A stretch of 16,917 nt of DNA, from positions 1-16,917 of the forward strand of contig JAFGRF010000194.1 in NCBI GenBank assembly GCA_016935295.1, written 5' to 3'. Of this stretch, positions 6,483-11,890 are shown piece after piece. The DNA comes from Caldifarciminota bacterium (lineage in GTDB: Bacteria; Hydrothermota; Tepidihabitantia; Tepidihabitantales; Tepidihabitantaceae). The position numbers were made by a program, and so were the translations under genes. Positions within the stretch are counted from its first letter, which is position 1. Each line of letters opens with the position of its first letter. The notes under the pieces are model-generated. The model was not told the origin of the DNA. It ran no database searches and was given only the letters and a program-made list of their open reading frames with translations.

Positions 6483-6568
6483 GAATGCGTGTCCAACGGA
6501 CAAAGGACTAGGGACAAAGCAAGGGCGAAAGACAGAGTCCAGACTGGTAGCTGGAACCTGGTCACTGG
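6440..6568. repeat. 18-bp inverted repeat bracketing the second permease start
   Basis: CCAGTGACCAGTTTCCAG (6440-6457) and the reverse complement of 6551-6568 differ at one position in 18. The arms lie on either side of the start codon at 6482, so in the mRNA it would sit in a 93-nt loop. Further degenerate copies of the ACTGGTAACTGG-like unit flank both arms (6428-6462, 6543-6572). Confidence 0.75.
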
Positions 6569-6578
6569 TACCTTGCCT

Positions 6579-7526
6579 CTATCCGTACTGCACTCGTCTT
6601 TCGAGGAACACGCGCTGGAGGATGGTGAGGGCGAGAATGATGAGGAAGGCAAAGAAGGCGATGGCGGCGCCGTACCCGAGACGCCAGAGTTCGAACGAGG
6701 TCTCGTAAAAGTAGTACATCACAACCTTGGTCGTGGAGAGCGGGCCGCCGGCCGGCGGGCCGGTCATTATCCAGACCTGGGCAAAGGTCTCGAACGCGCT
6801 GATGCAGGAGAGGATGAGAACGTAGTACGTCGTCGGCGAGATGAGCGGCCAGGTGATGTGGCCGAACATCGCGCCTCGCCCTGCGCCGTCGATGCGCGCC
6901 GCTTCGTAATAGGACTTGTCGATGTTTTGCAGCCCGGCGAGGAAGATGACAACGTTGTAGCCGATGCCCTTCCAGATGCCCATCATCACGAGCGAGAGGA
7001 GTGCGACGGACGGGCCGCGTAGTGCCGCGGGCAGTTGCACCGACGAGCCGGCGATGAGCTGGAACAGGCCGCGCGGGTCCTGAAGCCAGCGGATGCCGGA
7101 GATGTGAAACAAGGAGAGGATATAGTTCAAGAGGCCGCGGTCGGGCTGGAGTATCCAGCGCCAGACGACGGATACCGCTACTATCGAGGTAACCACCGGC
7201 AGGTAGTAGATGGTGCGATACGCGCCGAGCCCGCGGATCTTCTGGTTGAGCAGGATGGCAATGAAGAGCGAGATGAAGAGGATGAGTGGAACTTCGAACA
7301 GGACGTACCAGCCGGTGTTCAGGAGCGATTGCCAGAAGACCGGGTCGCGCAGGACTGCGGCGTAGTTGCCGAGTCCCACAAAGGCGCGGGCGCCGGCCAT
7401 GCCCCAGTCGTACAGGCTCATCCGGACCGAGAGGCCGATGGGCAGGACCCGGAAGGCGAGCAGGATGACCAGGGCCGGAATCACCCAGGCAAAGCCAGAG
7501 AGCGCTTCTCGGGTGCGGCGGGTCAT
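6579..7526 (-). CDS. ABC sugar transporter permease, MalF/UgpA type
   Basis: First permease of the pair, 315 residues from ATG 7526, with six predicted membrane helices. The N-terminal helix FAWVIPALVILLAFRVLPIG is followed by SLYDWGMAG...FVGLGNYAAVLRDPVFWQSL, a very typical UgpA-type start, and YRTIYYLPVVTSIVAVSVVW. The EAA loop YYEAARIDGAGRGAMFGHIT is intact, followed by WPLISPTTYYVLI. The upstream in-frame start at 7556 would add ten residues (MSLCLCGEIL) that come from a dispersed repeat, so ATG 7526 is preferred. This start overlaps the stop of a 20-codon leader ORF. With the 5604 gene it forms the membrane channel of a CUT1-type importer; binding protein and ATPase must be encoded elsewhere. 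Confidence 0.92.
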   Translation of the reverse strand: MTRRTREALSGFAWVIPALVILLAFRVLPIGLSVRMSLYDWGMAGARAFVGLGNYAAVLRDPVFWQSLLNTGWYVLFEVPLILFISLFIAILLNQKIRGLGAYRTIYYLPVVTSIVAVSVVWRWILQPDRGLLNYILSLFHISGIRWLQDPRGLFQLIAGSSVQLPAALRGPSVALLSLVMMGIWKGIGYNVVIFLAGLQNIDKSYYEAARIDGAGRGAMFGHITWPLISPTTYYVLILSCISAFETFAQVWIMTGPPAGGPLSTTKVVMYYFYETSFELWRLGYGAAIAFFAFLIILALTILQRVFLERRVQYG

Positions 7527-7585
7527 GAGGATTTCACCACAGAGACACAAAGACACGAAGGGGACTCGGAGGATCGGTAGGTCAT
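7523..7585 (-). CDS. Possible 20-codon leader ORF coupled to permease gene
   Basis: An ATG at 7585 opens MTYRSSESPSCLCVSVVKSS, whose TGA overlaps the permease ATG as ATGA. It begins 15 nt after the -10 box of the upstream promoter. Ten of its residues come from the GTGTCTTTGTGTC repeat, so it may be chance. If translated it would couple ribosome entry to the permease, which lacks a clear Shine-Dalgarno. Confidence 0.25.
   Translation of the reverse strand: MTYRSSESPSCLCVSVVKSS
7535..7561. repeat. Dispersed repeat, GTGTCTTTGTGTC type, copy 2
   Basis: CACCACAGAGACACAAAGAC and the following ACGAAGG are an inverted near-copy of 4933-4960. This copy overlaps the leader of the permease operon. 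Confidence 0.65.
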
Positions 7586-7600
7586 AGTTGCGTCAGGGCG

Positions 7601-7628
7601 AGTATAGCAGTAGTGAACAAGTGGTCAA
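7601..7628 (-). promoter_or_regulatory. Promoter of ABC permease operon, TTGACC-16-TATACT
   Basis: On the minus strand TTGACC (7623-7628) and TATACT (7601-7606) are 16 bp apart. The -35 box is one unit of an 8-nt tandem repeat, so repeat loss or gain would move or remove it. Confidence 0.65.
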
Positions 7629-7646
7629 GAGGTCGAGTGGTCAAGT
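7615..7646. repeat. 8-nt tandem repeat, four copies, carrying the permease -35 box
   Basis: The four units are GAACAAGT, GGTCAAGA, GGTCGAGT and GGTCAAGT. On the minus strand these give TTGACC twice and TCGACC once. The TTGACC at 7623-7628 has correct spacing to the -10 box. Confidence 0.7.
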
Positions 7647-7662
7647 GTAAAAGTGAGGCCTC

Positions 7663-7721
7663 GGGAAAATGGGGACAGTCCCCCGGAGCGCGAGGACGCG
7701 CGGTACAGTCCCCATTTTCCC
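7663..7721. repeat. 59-nt palindromic element, intergenic copy
   Basis: The arms GGGAAAATGGGGAC (7663-7676) and GTCCCCATTTTCCC (7708-7721) pair perfectly over 14 bp. Inside, GCGCG-AGGA-CGCGC forms a second 5-bp hairpin. It differs from 9242-9300 at only four of 59 positions. It resembles REP-type elements mobilised by single-strand transposases, though none is present here. Confidence 0.9.
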
Positions 7722-7725
7722 CGGT

Positions 7726-7749
7726 GCTTGCGCTTGCGCTTGGGCTTCG
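7726..7749. repeat. 6-nt tandem repeat, four copies, in DUF763 promoter
   Basis: GCTTGC, GCTTGC, GCTTGG and GCTTCG run directly into the TAGAAT -10 box. Each of the first three units supplies a TTG, so copy number sets the distance between -35-like and -10 sequences. Confidence 0.7.
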
Positions 7750-7755
7750 TAGAAT
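7728..7755 (+). promoter_or_regulatory. Sigma70-like promoter, TTGCGC-16-TAGAAT, before DUF763
   Basis: TAGAAT (7750-7755) is a strong -10 box lying 6 nt before the GTG start. The -35 box TTGCGC (7728-7733) is weak and formed by tandem repeat units. Confidence 0.5.
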
Positions 7756-7761
7756 CTGCAG

Positions 7762-9024
7762 GTGAAACGCGGAGTCGCGGTGATGCCCCTGCACTGGGGC
7801 AAGGCACCGGCATGGCTGTTCCAGCGGATGGTGAAGCTGTGCCGGGCCGTGACCGAGATCGTGGTCACCGATTACGGGCCGGACGAGCTGCTGCGCCGTT
7901 TCTCCGACCCGGTCTGGTTCCAGAGCTTCGGCTGTGTGCTCGGGTTCGACTGGCATTCTTCGGGAGTGACCACGACCGTATGCGGGGCGTTGAAGGAAGC
8001 AGTGAAAGGGCAGGAGACAAACCTTGGCCTCTACGTCTGCGGTGGCAAGGGCGGGGCTTCGCGCAAGACACCGGGGGAAATCGAGGGATTCTCCGAGCAG
8101 TTCGGCCTCGATGCGGACCGGCTGGTAAAGGCGAGCCGGCTAAGCGCGAAGGTAGATTCCGCCGCGCTGCAGGACGGGTTTCAGATATACCAGCATGTCT
8201 TCGTCGGCACGACCGAAGGACGCTGGGCAGTAGTCCAGCAGGGCATGAATACCGATACCCGGTGGGCCAGGCGCTACCATTGGCTGTCCGAGGGGCTGCA
8301 GGATTTCGTGGTCGAGCCGCACGAGGGCATAGCCTGCGACCACAAGGGCGAGCCGCTGAACATGGTTGCGGCGGAGGCTGACACTGCGCGGCAGGCAGTG
8401 GTCGCGATTTCGCAGCGACCGCCGGACGTGACGGTGAAGGAATTTGAGAAGATACGGTGTGCCACGGTCGGCGGTGCCGAAACGGCCGAAGACGGGTACA
8501 GCCCCCGTTTTCGGGCGCTGGCCATGCCGGAGCGTCACCCGGTCGGACTTGCAGACATGAGCTCCAAGTACCTGCAGAAGGCGCTCGTGGGCACCTATGA
8601 GAAGCCACCTGGTGACTTCTCGGCGCTGCTCTTGCAGCCCGGAGTCGGGCCGAAGACGATCCGCGCGCTGGCTCTTATCGCCGAGGTAGCGCATGGCGCT
8701 CCGCTGAGCTTCCGCGACCCGGTTACCTATTCCTTCGCGGTGGGCGGCAAGGATGGCTGGCCATATCCGGTGGACCGGAACGCCTACGACCGTTCGGTCA
8801 CGTTTCTTGAGAAGGGGATCCGGGAGGCGAAGCTCGGCAACAAGGAGAAGCTGGACGCGCTAAGGCGGCTGGATTCGTGGTCGCGGACAGTCGGCGCACG
8901 GAACGAAGCCAGAAGCGAGAGGCCAGAAGCTATAGCGCAGAGCATCTCCTCACCTCGACCCTCTCCTCGTAGAGGAGAGGGAGAGCAAAGCGAGGGTGAG
9001 GGTGCGGTGAGCGGAGAGCGGTAG
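7762..9024 (+). CDS. DUF763 domain-containing protein
   Basis: Conserved protein of unknown function (DUF763, COG1415), about 420 residues and widespread in archaea and some bacteria. Family hallmarks are the N-terminal GVAVMPLHWGKAPAWLFQRM, then DELLRRFSDPVWFQSFGCVL, GFDWHSSGVTTTVCGALKE, YVCGGKGGASRKTP, QIYQHVFVGT-EGRWAVVQQGMN and LLLQPGVGPKTIRALALIAE. The last is helix-hairpin-helix-like (GVGPKT), and later comes SFAVGGKDGWPYPVDR. GTG 7762 is the only start placing GVAVMPLHWG at the N-terminus and sits 6 nt after a TAGAAT box. The last 26 residues or so (SSPRPSPRRGEGEQSEGEG and on) are encoded by a dispersed palindromic repeat, so the ancestral C-terminus was probably near residue 390. The HhH-like segment hints at nucleic acid binding. 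It precedes the m5C methyltransferase by 9 nt, likely in one operon. Confidence 0.93.
   Translation: MKRGVAVMPLHWGKAPAWLFQRMVKLCRAVTEIVVTDYGPDELLRRFSDPVWFQSFGCVLGFDWHSSGVTTTVCGALKEAVKGQETNLGLYVCGGKGGASRKTPGEIEGFSEQFGLDADRLVKASRLSAKVDSAALQDGFQIYQHVFVGTTEGRWAVVQQGMNTDTRWARRYHWLSEGLQDFVVEPHEGIACDHKGEPLNMVAAEADTARQAVVAISQRPPDVTVKEFEKIRCATVGGAETAEDGYSPRFRALAMPERHPVGLADMSSKYLQKALVGTYEKPPGDFSALLLQPGVGPKTIRALALIAEVAHGAPLSFRDPVTYSFAVGGKDGWPYPVDRNAYDRSVTFLEKGIREAKLGNKEKLDALRRLDSWSRTVGARNEARSERPEAIAQSISSPRPSPRRGEGEQSEGEGAVSGER
8949..9000. repeat. Dispersed palindrome encoding DUF763 C-terminal tail
   Basis: CCCTCTCCTC (8959-8968) pairs perfectly with GAGGAGAGGG (8972-8981) across GTA. Outer arms CTCACC-TCG and CGAGGGTGAG pair with one bulge. 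Repeats of this CTCACCCTC...GAGGGTGAG type are scattered through many bacterial genomes. Confidence 0.8.
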
Positions 9025-9033
9025 GCGGACAGC

Positions 9034-10041
9034 GTGTTGCGGCGCAGGTTCCCGAAGGCGTTCATCGAGCGGTACTCGCAGTTCATACCGGATTTTGATG
9101 CGTTCCTCGATGCCATGCAGCGCCCGTTGCGCAGAACCTTCAGGGTGAATACTCACAAGGCGACTCGCGACAAGGTGCTTGAACTGATGTCCGACCTCAA
9201 GCCGGAGCCGCTGCCATGGTTCGAGTTGGGGTTCAGCATGCCGGAAAATGGGGACAGTCCCTCGGAGCGCGAGGACGCGCGGTACGGTCCCCATTTTCCG
9301 AACCTGGGCAAGCGGATCGAGCACTTCGTTGGACTCATCTACGTGCAGGAGGCAGCGTCGATGGTGCCGCCGCTGTTGCTGCAGCCGCAGCCGGGCGAGC
9401 GGGTGCTGGACATTGCCGCGGCGCCCGGGTCCAAGACTACAGAGATGTCGGCGATGATGCAAAACACCGGCCTCGTCATCTCCAACGATCCTTCCCCGAC
9501 CAGGGTACGAGGTCTCATTGGCAACGTGGACCGTGCCGGGTGCCTGAACGTGGCCGTGTGCCGGATGGACGGTGCCGCACTCGGCCGGGCCGTCGCCGGA
9601 ACGTGCGACCGAGTGCTGGTAGACGCACCCTGCTCTTCAGAAGGGACCATCCGCAAGTCGGCGCAGGCTTTGGACCGCTGGTCGGTGGCGACGATTGCGC
9701 GTTTCCCGTCGATCCAGAAGCGTCTGATAGCTGCCGGCTACCTGGCACTCAAACCCGGCGGTTCGATGGTGTATTCGACGTGCACCGTTGCGCCTGAGGA
9801 GAATGAATCGGTAGTTACACACCTGCTGGAACGGTATCCTGAGGCCGAGGTAGGGACCGCGGAGATACCAGGTCTGAAGATGCGCCCCGGTCTGAGCGAG
9901 TGGGGACGCGAGTCGTTTCCCGAAGCGGTCGGACGGTGTCGGAGAATCCTGCCGCAGGATAATGACACCGAGCCGTTCTTCCTTGCCCTGATACGGAAGC
10001 CCGTCGGCAACTCCGAACTCCGAAGTTCAGACCTGCAATGA
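9034..10041 (+). CDS. RsmB/RsmF (NOL1/NOP2/Sun) family RNA m5C methyltransferase, with in-frame palindrome insertion
   Basis: SAM-dependent methyltransferase making 5-methylcytosine in rRNA or tRNA, 335 residues. The N-terminal part has LRRTFRVNTHKATRDKV. The SAM-binding motif I is VLDIAAAPGSKTTEMSAMM (about residues 124-142), motif IV is VLVDAPCSSEGTIRKS with Cys200, and motif VI is VYSTCTVAPEENESVV with the catalytic Cys250. Both family cysteines are present. Residues 70-89 (ENGDSPSEREDARYGPHFP) are encoded by a 59-nt palindromic repeat. They lie between GFSM and LGKRIEHFVGLIYVQEAASM, a surface loop of variable length in the family, so the enzyme may tolerate it. GTG 9034 lies 9 nt after the DUF763 stop. 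The usual C-terminal RNA-binding domain is absent and appears to be the next gene, overlapping by ATGA. Confidence 0.93.
   Translation: MLRRRFPKAFIERYSQFIPDFDAFLDAMQRPLRRTFRVNTHKATRDKVLELMSDLKPEPLPWFELGFSMPENGDSPSEREDARYGPHFPNLGKRIEHFVGLIYVQEAASMVPPLLLQPQPGERVLDIAAAPGSKTTEMSAMMQNTGLVISNDPSPTRVRGLIGNVDRAGCLNVAVCRMDGAALGRAVAGTCDRVLVDAPCSSEGTIRKSAQALDRWSVATIARFPSIQKRLIAAGYLALKPGGSMVYSTCTVAPEENESVVTHLLERYPEAEVGTAEIPGLKMRPGLSEWGRESFPEAVGRCRRILPQDNDTEPFFLALIRKPVGNSELRSSDLQ
9242..9300. repeat. 59-nt palindromic element, in-frame copy inside a coding gene
   Basis: CGGAAAATGGGGAC (9242-9255) pairs perfectly with GTCCCCATTTTCCG (9287-9300), with the same inner GCGCG-AGGA-CGCGC hairpin as the copy at 7663-7721. 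Both copies are 59 nt and share 55 positions. The methyltransferase frame is open through it. Confidence 0.92.
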
Positions 10042-10451
10042 ACCGGCGCATTCGGGAGTTGAGCGCGAGATTCGGCATGCCGACGGACGTCCTCGGGAGG
10101 CTCGAAGCGCTTGAGGAACAGGAGACAGTCTTTGTCGGCACGCCCGAGGTCATGAGCTTCGACGCGGTCCGGCCGATGCGCCGCGGTATCAGGTTCGCAA
10201 GAATCTATCCCTACTCACTTAAGCCGACTACGTTCGGCATGCAGGTGCTCGGAGGACAGGCTACCCGCAACCTGGTTGAGCTCACCGACGAGCAGGCCAA
10301 GCTGCTGATAAACGGCGGAAGCTTGAACGTCAAGGCAGACGTCGACAATGGGTTCGTGCTGCTCAAATGGCAGGGCCTTGTTGTCGGGGTCGGTTTTTAC
10401 AAGCGGCCGGTGCTCAAGTCCCAGATTCCGCGGTTCCGTTCGGTCGAGTAG
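10038..10451 (+). CDS. PUA-like RNA-binding domain protein, partner of the m5C methyltransferase
   Basis: A 137-residue protein resembling the C-terminal RNA-binding domain that follows the catalytic domain in RsmF-type m5C methyltransferases. Visible features are RIYPYSLKPTTFGMQVLG, TRNLVELTDEQAKLLINGG, VDNGFVLLKWQGLVVGVGFY and the closing LKSQIPRFRS, the usual KS.IP end of such domains. Its ATG overlaps the methyltransferase TGA as ATGA, so translation is coupled and stoichiometric amounts are likely. It probably positions the rRNA substrate for the upstream enzyme. Its last 38 bp overlap the end of the convergent SpoU methyltransferase gene. The assignment is by motif recognition; fused homologues would confirm it. 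Confidence 0.8.
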   Translation: MNRRIRELSARFGMPTDVLGRLEALEEQETVFVGTPEVMSFDAVRPMRRGIRFARIYPYSLKPTTFGMQVLGGQATRNLVELTDEQAKLLINGGSLNVKADVDNGFVLLKWQGLVVGVGFYKRPVLKSQIPRFRSVE

Positions 10452-11070
10452 CGGCAGCCTGGTCCAGCCACCCCTCTTGGCGTAGGGCGTCGTAAAGCAC
10501 TATTCCGAGGGCGCTTGCGACGTTTATTGAGTTCTTGTATCCGAATACCGGTATCTCGACGACCGCATCGCACATCTCCAGCGCCGCCTCGGAGACCCCG
10601 AGCGCCTCGTTGCCCAGCACCAGCGCGACCGGGAAGTGGTAGTTGAACCGATGATACCGCGTTGCGCCGCGCACCGTCTCGACCGCCACGACTTCGACCC
10701 CGCTCCATCTGAGGTCAGCCAGCGCATCGGTAGTGCTGTCAAACCTGCGCCACGGCACTGAGTCGGTCGTGCCCAGGGATGTCTGTTCGAGCTTGTGATG
10801 CGGCGGGAAGGCCGTGTATCCGCACGGGATAACCTCGGCGGCGCGGGCTGCGTCCGCGAGCCGGAATATCGAGCCGACGTTGAAGGCGCTGCGCAGGTTG
10901 TCGAGCACGATGTGAATCGGCCGGCGCGGCAGCCTGGCGAATTCCTCGGGAGGAAGCTCGGAATCGCGCGTCCTGACGTCGAAGAAAGTCTCGATGCCGT
11001 CGGGTGCGGGTTTGCCTTTGAGCGAGCGGCCGCGATGTCGGGGCGGGCCCTGGGTCCGGGGTCGCCTCAT
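10414..11070 (-). CDS. SpoU/TrmH-family RNA 2'-O-methyltransferase (SPOUT)
   Basis: Knotted SAM-dependent RNA ribose methyltransferase, 218 residues. All three SPOUT motifs are present: motif 1 NLRSAFNVGSIFRLADA with the Asn and Arg of the catalytic site, motif 2 VALVLGNEALGVSEAAL, and motif 3 VEIPVFGYKNSINVASALGI. This resembles the compact TrmH-like group with a short basic N-terminus (RRPRTQGPPRHRGRSLKGKP) rather than an L30e-like domain. ATG 11070 overlaps the stop of the aldolase gene as ATGA, so the two are translated together. The target nucleotide, in tRNA or rRNA, cannot be told from sequence. The 3' end overlaps the convergent PUA-like gene by 38 bp. Confidence 0.93.
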   Translation of the reverse strand: MRRPRTQGPPRHRGRSLKGKPAPDGIETFFDVRTRDSELPPEEFARLPRRPIHIVLDNLRSAFNVGSIFRLADAARAAEVIPCGYTAFPPHHKLEQTSLGTTDSVPWRRFDSTTDALADLRWSGVEVVAVETVRGATRYHRFNYHFPVALVLGNEALGVSEAALEMCDAVVEIPVFGYKNSINVASALGIVLYDALRQEGWLDQAAATRPNGTAESGT

Positions 11071-11792
11071 TCGAGGCCGGACGACTTGCGAATGGTCTTC
11101 TGCTGGGCAGGGGACAGGCCGGCGTGGGAGCCGAGGTTCAGTACGATCTGGGCCGCCTTGTCAGCTAGTTCGATGAGGTCAAGTGCTGCCACGGCCGTGG
11201 GGCCGACCGCGACGATTCCGTGCATGGGCCAGATGACGGCCGAGGTGTGCTCGATTGCGTAGGCGGTTGCTCGTCCAAGAGCCATGGAGCCTGGCGGCAG
11301 GAACCGGATCGCTGTCAGGCGGTCCTTGAGCAGCAGGGGTCCTTCGGTGTGCGCGCCGAGCAGCCGACTGACGAGCTGCTTCGGGTTCGGCAGCAGGTGC
11401 GTGAGGGTGATGAGCGCGGTCGGGTGGGTGTGGACGACGACCCGGTCGTGGTGACGCAGCCTGGCGAGTGCGTCGTGGACCGCGACGTGGGTAGGGAGCT
11501 CGCTCGACGGTTTGGCTCCCTTGGGTACGACGGAATACGACCTGTCGCCCGCGCCGAACCGGAGCACGCACAACCCGGCGGCCGGGCTGTGTGCGAGGTC
11601 GCGCATCCTGACGTTGGCTCGTTTGACCAGCAGCGTGTTCACTGCCGGCCAGGCGCCGAGCCTGACCGAGATGTTGCCTGCGTTTCCTTCTGCCCAGCCG
11701 CGTTGAGCGAATTGGGATGCCACGATTGCGATGTCGTCAGCATGCGGTCGGACCGCCTTTTCCAGTTCGCCTGCAGATGACCTGGCACTCAT
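11067..11792 (-). CDS. Class II aldolase, rhamnulose-1-phosphate aldolase (RhaD)-like
   Basis: Zinc-dependent class II aldolase/adducin fold, 241 residues. RhaD cleaves rhamnulose-1-phosphate to dihydroxyacetone phosphate and lactaldehyde. Visible are the substrate-phosphate loop GNAGNIS (residues 36-42) and SSELPTHVAVH with a Glu98 in the usual catalytic place. The metal ligands are His121 and His123 in VVVHTHPTALITLTHLLPN, and the third metal His191 in IWPMHGIVAVG. The LTHLLPN and AFGLIE-like ALDLIELADKAAQIVL stretches resemble RhaD more than fuculose aldolases. No rhamnose isomerase or kinase is nearby, so the physiological substrate is open. The ATG at 11792 has no Shine-Dalgarno but follows a promoter by 8 nt. 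Pairing in an operon with an RNA methyltransferase is unexpected. Confidence 0.88.
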   Translation of the reverse strand: MSARSSAGELEKAVRPHADDIAIVASQFAQRGWAEGNAGNISVRLGAWPAVNTLLVKRANVRMRDLAHSPAAGLCVLRFGAGDRSYSVVPKGAKPSSELPTHVAVHDALARLRHHDRVVVHTHPTALITLTHLLPNPKQLVSRLLGAHTEGPLLLKDRLTAIRFLPPGSMALGRATAYAIEHTSAVIWPMHGIVAVGPTAVAALDLIELADKAAQIVLNLGSHAGLSPAQQKTIRKSSGLE

Positions 11793-11800
11793 GCAACATG

Positions 11801-11829
11801 ATATTGCCGCCGGTGAGGGTCACTGTCAA
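11801..11829 (-). promoter_or_regulatory. Promoter of aldolase-SpoU operon, TTGACA-17-CAATAT
   Basis: On the minus strand a perfect TTGACA (11824-11829) is followed after 17 bp by CAATAT (11801-11806), a weak -10 box; TATCAT three bases downstream is closer to consensus but spaced 20 bp. The start codon is 8 nt further. Confidence 0.5.
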
Positions 11830-11852
11830 GTCGGCCATCGCGTCGGGCGCAG

Positions 11853-11880
11853 TTGACTTCAGACTCATGTTTGCTAGAAC
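11853..11880 (+). promoter_or_regulatory. Promoter of lipoprotein gene, TTGACT-16-TAGAAC
   Basis: TTGACT (11853-11858) and TAGAAC (11875-11880) are 16 bp apart. The region is divergent from the aldolase promoter, with the two -35 boxes only 23 bp apart back to back. ATG 11891 is 10 nt after the -10 box. Confidence 0.5.
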
Positions 11881-11890
11881 TATCCCGCCA

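Noticed and set aside
7615..7749. CRISPR-like array from repeated units
   Set aside because: Units are 6 or 8 nt without spacers, and the palindrome occurs only once here; these are simple tandem repeats.
7865..8608. Minus-strand open frame of 247 codons within DUF763
   Set aside because: Arg/Pro/Ser-rich shadow of a clearly conserved plus-strand gene.
11717..11890. Longer lipoprotein start overlapping the aldolase gene
   Set aside because: It would bury the signal peptide and lipobox and run through both divergent promoters.
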